Assembly: GCA_963971305.1 (NCBI GenBank)
Contig: CAXARO010000209.1
Location: 62,001-126,000, forward strand
Reading direction: 5' to 3'
Source of the DNA: Arcuatula senhousia
Taxonomy: Eukaryota > Mollusca > Bivalvia > Mytilida > Mytilidae
Length of the DNA: 64,000 bases
In this document: positions 63,301 through 64,000 of the stretch, in pieces
Layout of the letters: every line of letters starts with the position of its first letter
Numbering within the stretch: the first letter of the stretch is position 1
Notes under the pieces: generated by a model
What the model was told of the DNA's origin: nothing
What the model saw: the letters and a program-made list of their open reading frames with translations, nothing else
Database searches by the model: none
Program-made: the position numbers and the translations under genes

Positions 63301-63723
63301 AAATGTTCCGTGAAAAACACTGGTCGTGTTCTCCTCACAATTTCTTAAAAACCATTGAAGTTAGGATTTTTGTCTAAATTAATCAAACAATCTTTATGTC
63401 GTTTTATTTTTGATAAATTTTGTTTGAACAGCTCGGCAATATTGTTTTGAAATTGTTTGGATTTGCATTAAACGTACGGGGAATTTTCTATCTATGCGTA
63501 ACTTTTTTGAAGAGTATATTATAAAAATAAGAAACGGTGTAAAAATAAAAAGTCTCCCAAACTTCGTTTTGGGAGACTTAATAATGTATAAATAAAGATA
63601 CACCGACTGTTTTCTACTAATTATCTTGTTTAAAAATACAGTTAAGTTTATGAGTAACGATCTCGAAAGGAATTCTTCAAATACTTACATCTGTCTTATC
63701 TATTTCTTCTTGTATGGATGAGG
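57169..63723 (-). CDS. Unassigned multi-exon gene encoding an acidic protein (partial)
   Basis: Eight short minus-strand exons share one open frame: 63689-63723, 62076-62123 (or -62130), 60485-60531, 60060-60127, 59824-59904, 59371-59420, 58090-58145 and 57169-57301 (or from 57193). All have GT donors and AG acceptors. Phases between the six exons 60531 to 57169 agree exactly without a stop. Concatenated residues show acidic runs NDEEEDEDVD and EDSDDEDEN, a Lys/Arg-rich KRMSSFIYQLPRKTQR, then DPSDVENIMPSVVKHLETII and DDSDHERHHNFIRNPLEVKR. I recognise no domain. The first coding exon, stop codon and ends of the gene are not found; more exons may lie beyond 64000. It could be a regulatory or nuclear protein, but that is only suggested by composition. 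Confidence 0.6.
57418..57690. repeat. Pair of 36-bp direct repeats
   Basis: 'gccgtacggccgagtcctag' and 'accgtacgcagtcctagaga' each lead into 'gacttcaatttata', about 230 bases apart, enclosing unrecognised sequence. This could be a tandem unit or a small terminal-repeat element. Confidence 0.5.
57770..57985 (+). repeat. Family F relic without hammerhead core
   Basis: 'ttatattgtgtttggcattt' and 'acgcgcgtcaggcgtagcaa' match the 359-bp unit, but CUGAUGA and stem II are gone ('attgcgtctagatatacgta'). Confidence 0.65.
58090..58145 (-). CDS. Acidic gene, exon G
   Basis: Acceptor ctgttttag, donor TG|gtaagc; encodes MPSVVKHLETIISCGLRD. Phase matches exons F and H. Confidence 0.65.
59060..59325 (+). 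repeat. Family P repeat, copy 2
   Basis: Includes 'cacggacggacagacacccc' and 'taccactatatatacccccac'; related to 56840-57115. Confidence 0.55.
59371..59420 (-). CDS. Acidic gene, exon F
   Basis: Acceptor gttattttag, donor ATT|gttagt; encodes TENERGQIDPSDVENI after a split Ser codon. Confidence 0.65.
59824..59904 (-). CDS. Acidic gene, exon E
   Basis: Acceptor atttttag before TTCAG (a second AG five bases on would bring a stop), donor T|gtaagt; encodes QLDSSCITTTKERATEDSDD and EDENIL. Confidence 0.65.
60060..60127 (-). CDS. Acidic gene, exon D
   Basis: Acceptor tgttttccag, donor G|gtatat; encodes MNEVEQEVNKPTNDEEEDED then VD. The ATG could in principle be a start, but the frame joins to exon C. 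Confidence 0.65.
60485..60531 (-). CDS. Acidic gene, exon C
   Basis: Acceptor ttttaaaattag, donor AG|gtatat; encodes KRMSSFIYQLPRKTQ and half of Arg. Confidence 0.6.
60632..61202 (+). mobile_element. Family E element, copy 3, in an intron of the acidic gene
   Basis: Two array-like units (near 60665-60830 and 60830-61000), 'acggacgacggacgcttaat' and the terminal hairpin agctcacatgacc-cttca-ggtcaggtgagct at 61172-61202. The left-end 'gaatcgctcacc' motif is missing, so the copy is truncated. Confidence 0.6.
61440..61655 (+). repeat. Family O element, diverged copy
   Basis: 'cagtggcggatctagagg' and the far end 'aaatttctgtatctgacactg' recall the GGCGGATC termini at 32262-32402, with unrelated sequence between. 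Confidence 0.4.
62076..62130 (-). CDS. Acidic gene, exon B
   Basis: Donor CAG|gtatat. From acceptor ttgcag the exon is 55 nt and would need a preceding exon ending on two bases; from the next AG (aaaaaag) it is 48 nt, phase 0, and joins exon A in frame. Encodes SESDQRSYALRENPKQ either way. Confidence 0.5.
62500..63600. repeat. Family J-like repeat region
   Basis: Contains 'gcggtcatcttgaaaatttcg', a 'ataacaataaaaaaagaag' block and the terminal hairpin aagtctccc-aaacttcgttt-tgggagactt near 63550-63580 after 'aataagaaacggtg', as at 43096-43213. Confidence 0.5.
63689..63723 (-). CDS. Acidic gene, exon A (5'-most seen)
   Basis: Donor GAT|gtaagt is strong; acceptor gatacag abuts the minisatellite and has a poor pyrimidine tract. 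In phase with exon D onward it encodes SSIQEEIDKTD. The weakest exon of the set. Confidence 0.45.
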
Positions 63724-63724
63724 C

Positions 63725-64000
63725 TGTATCACCTGTATCCTGGTGAATATTCTATTATAGACCATATTTTCCACCTGTACCCTGGTGAACATTCTATTAT
63801 TGACCATATATACCACCTGTACCCTGGTGAATATTTTATTTTAGACTATATATACCACCTGTACCCTCGTGAATATTTCATTATAGACCATATTTACCAC
63901 CTGTACCCTCGTGAAATATTGCCTGTTTTACCATATTAACCACCTGTACACTGATGAATATTCCATTATTGACCATATATACCACCTGTACCCTCGTGAA
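63725..64000. repeat. 42-bp minisatellite
   Basis: At least six units of 'cacctgtaccctggtgaata' plus 'ttctattatagaccatat' repeat every 42 bases up to the window edge, with later units diverging. Because 42 is divisible by three, the plus strand reads as a periodic peptide (HLYPGEYSIIDHIY), which I regard as a by-product. Confidence 0.8.

Noticed and set aside
63718..63939. Periodic peptide ORF (HLYPGEYSIIDHI repeats)
   Set aside because: It is the reading of a 42-bp minisatellite; units lose the frame toward the window edge.

Overview
The window is animal nuclear DNA. It is AT-rich, has spliceosomal introns with GT-AG borders, no operons, very low gene density and a heavy load of small transposable-element copies. 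The protein similarities and several repeat families I recognise from bivalve genomes point to a bivalve mollusc, most likely a mussel (Mytilus-like). That assignment is an inference, because no species marker is present. About two-thirds or more of the recognisable structure is repeats.

Three host genes are supported. (1) 2150-3253 (+) is an intronless coding region for a rhodopsin-class GPCR, probably an orphan peptide-type receptor of 367 residues, with a possible 84-bp intron in its 5' leader. (2) 31541-36548 (+) is a complete six-exon SLC35E3-type solute carrier of 315 residues; every exon junction was resolved by eye and the frame stays open. (3) 57169-63723 (-) is a previously unannotated chain of eight short exons. 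It encodes an acidic, low-complexity protein fragment that I cannot assign to a family; its 5' and 3' ends are not resolved.

Between the genes lie decayed reverse-transcriptase C-terminal pieces (4143-4707 +, 35262-35360 + inside an SLC35E3 intron, 30598-30832 -, 49288-49893 -). There are also many non-autonomous elements: a 359-bp tandem array carrying hammerhead ribozymes (17749-18555), with a mutated inverted relative at 25204-25660 and a relic near 57950; a 1.05-kb fold-back element whose terminal repeats are minisatellites, with an 11-bp target duplication (15507-16558); a TTAA-bounded pair of TIR elements (19575-24301); a 2.9-kb element with about 190-bp TIRs (52356-55291); paired hairpin-ended elements of one large family (12667-15030, 28183-29105, 60632-61202), one of them nested inside another repeat and itself hosting a further element; and several 60-210 bp fold-back MITEs.

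The most interesting item is the ribozyme array. Two of its three tandem copies keep every core hammerhead base, a six-pair stem I and a palindromic two-base-looped stem III, the form known from Penelope-like elements and expected to act as a dimer. The remaining sequence (for example 1-1580, 18560-19570, 24302-25190, 29110-29950, 40360-41330, 50310-51500) is AT-rich DNA in which I see no supportable gene.
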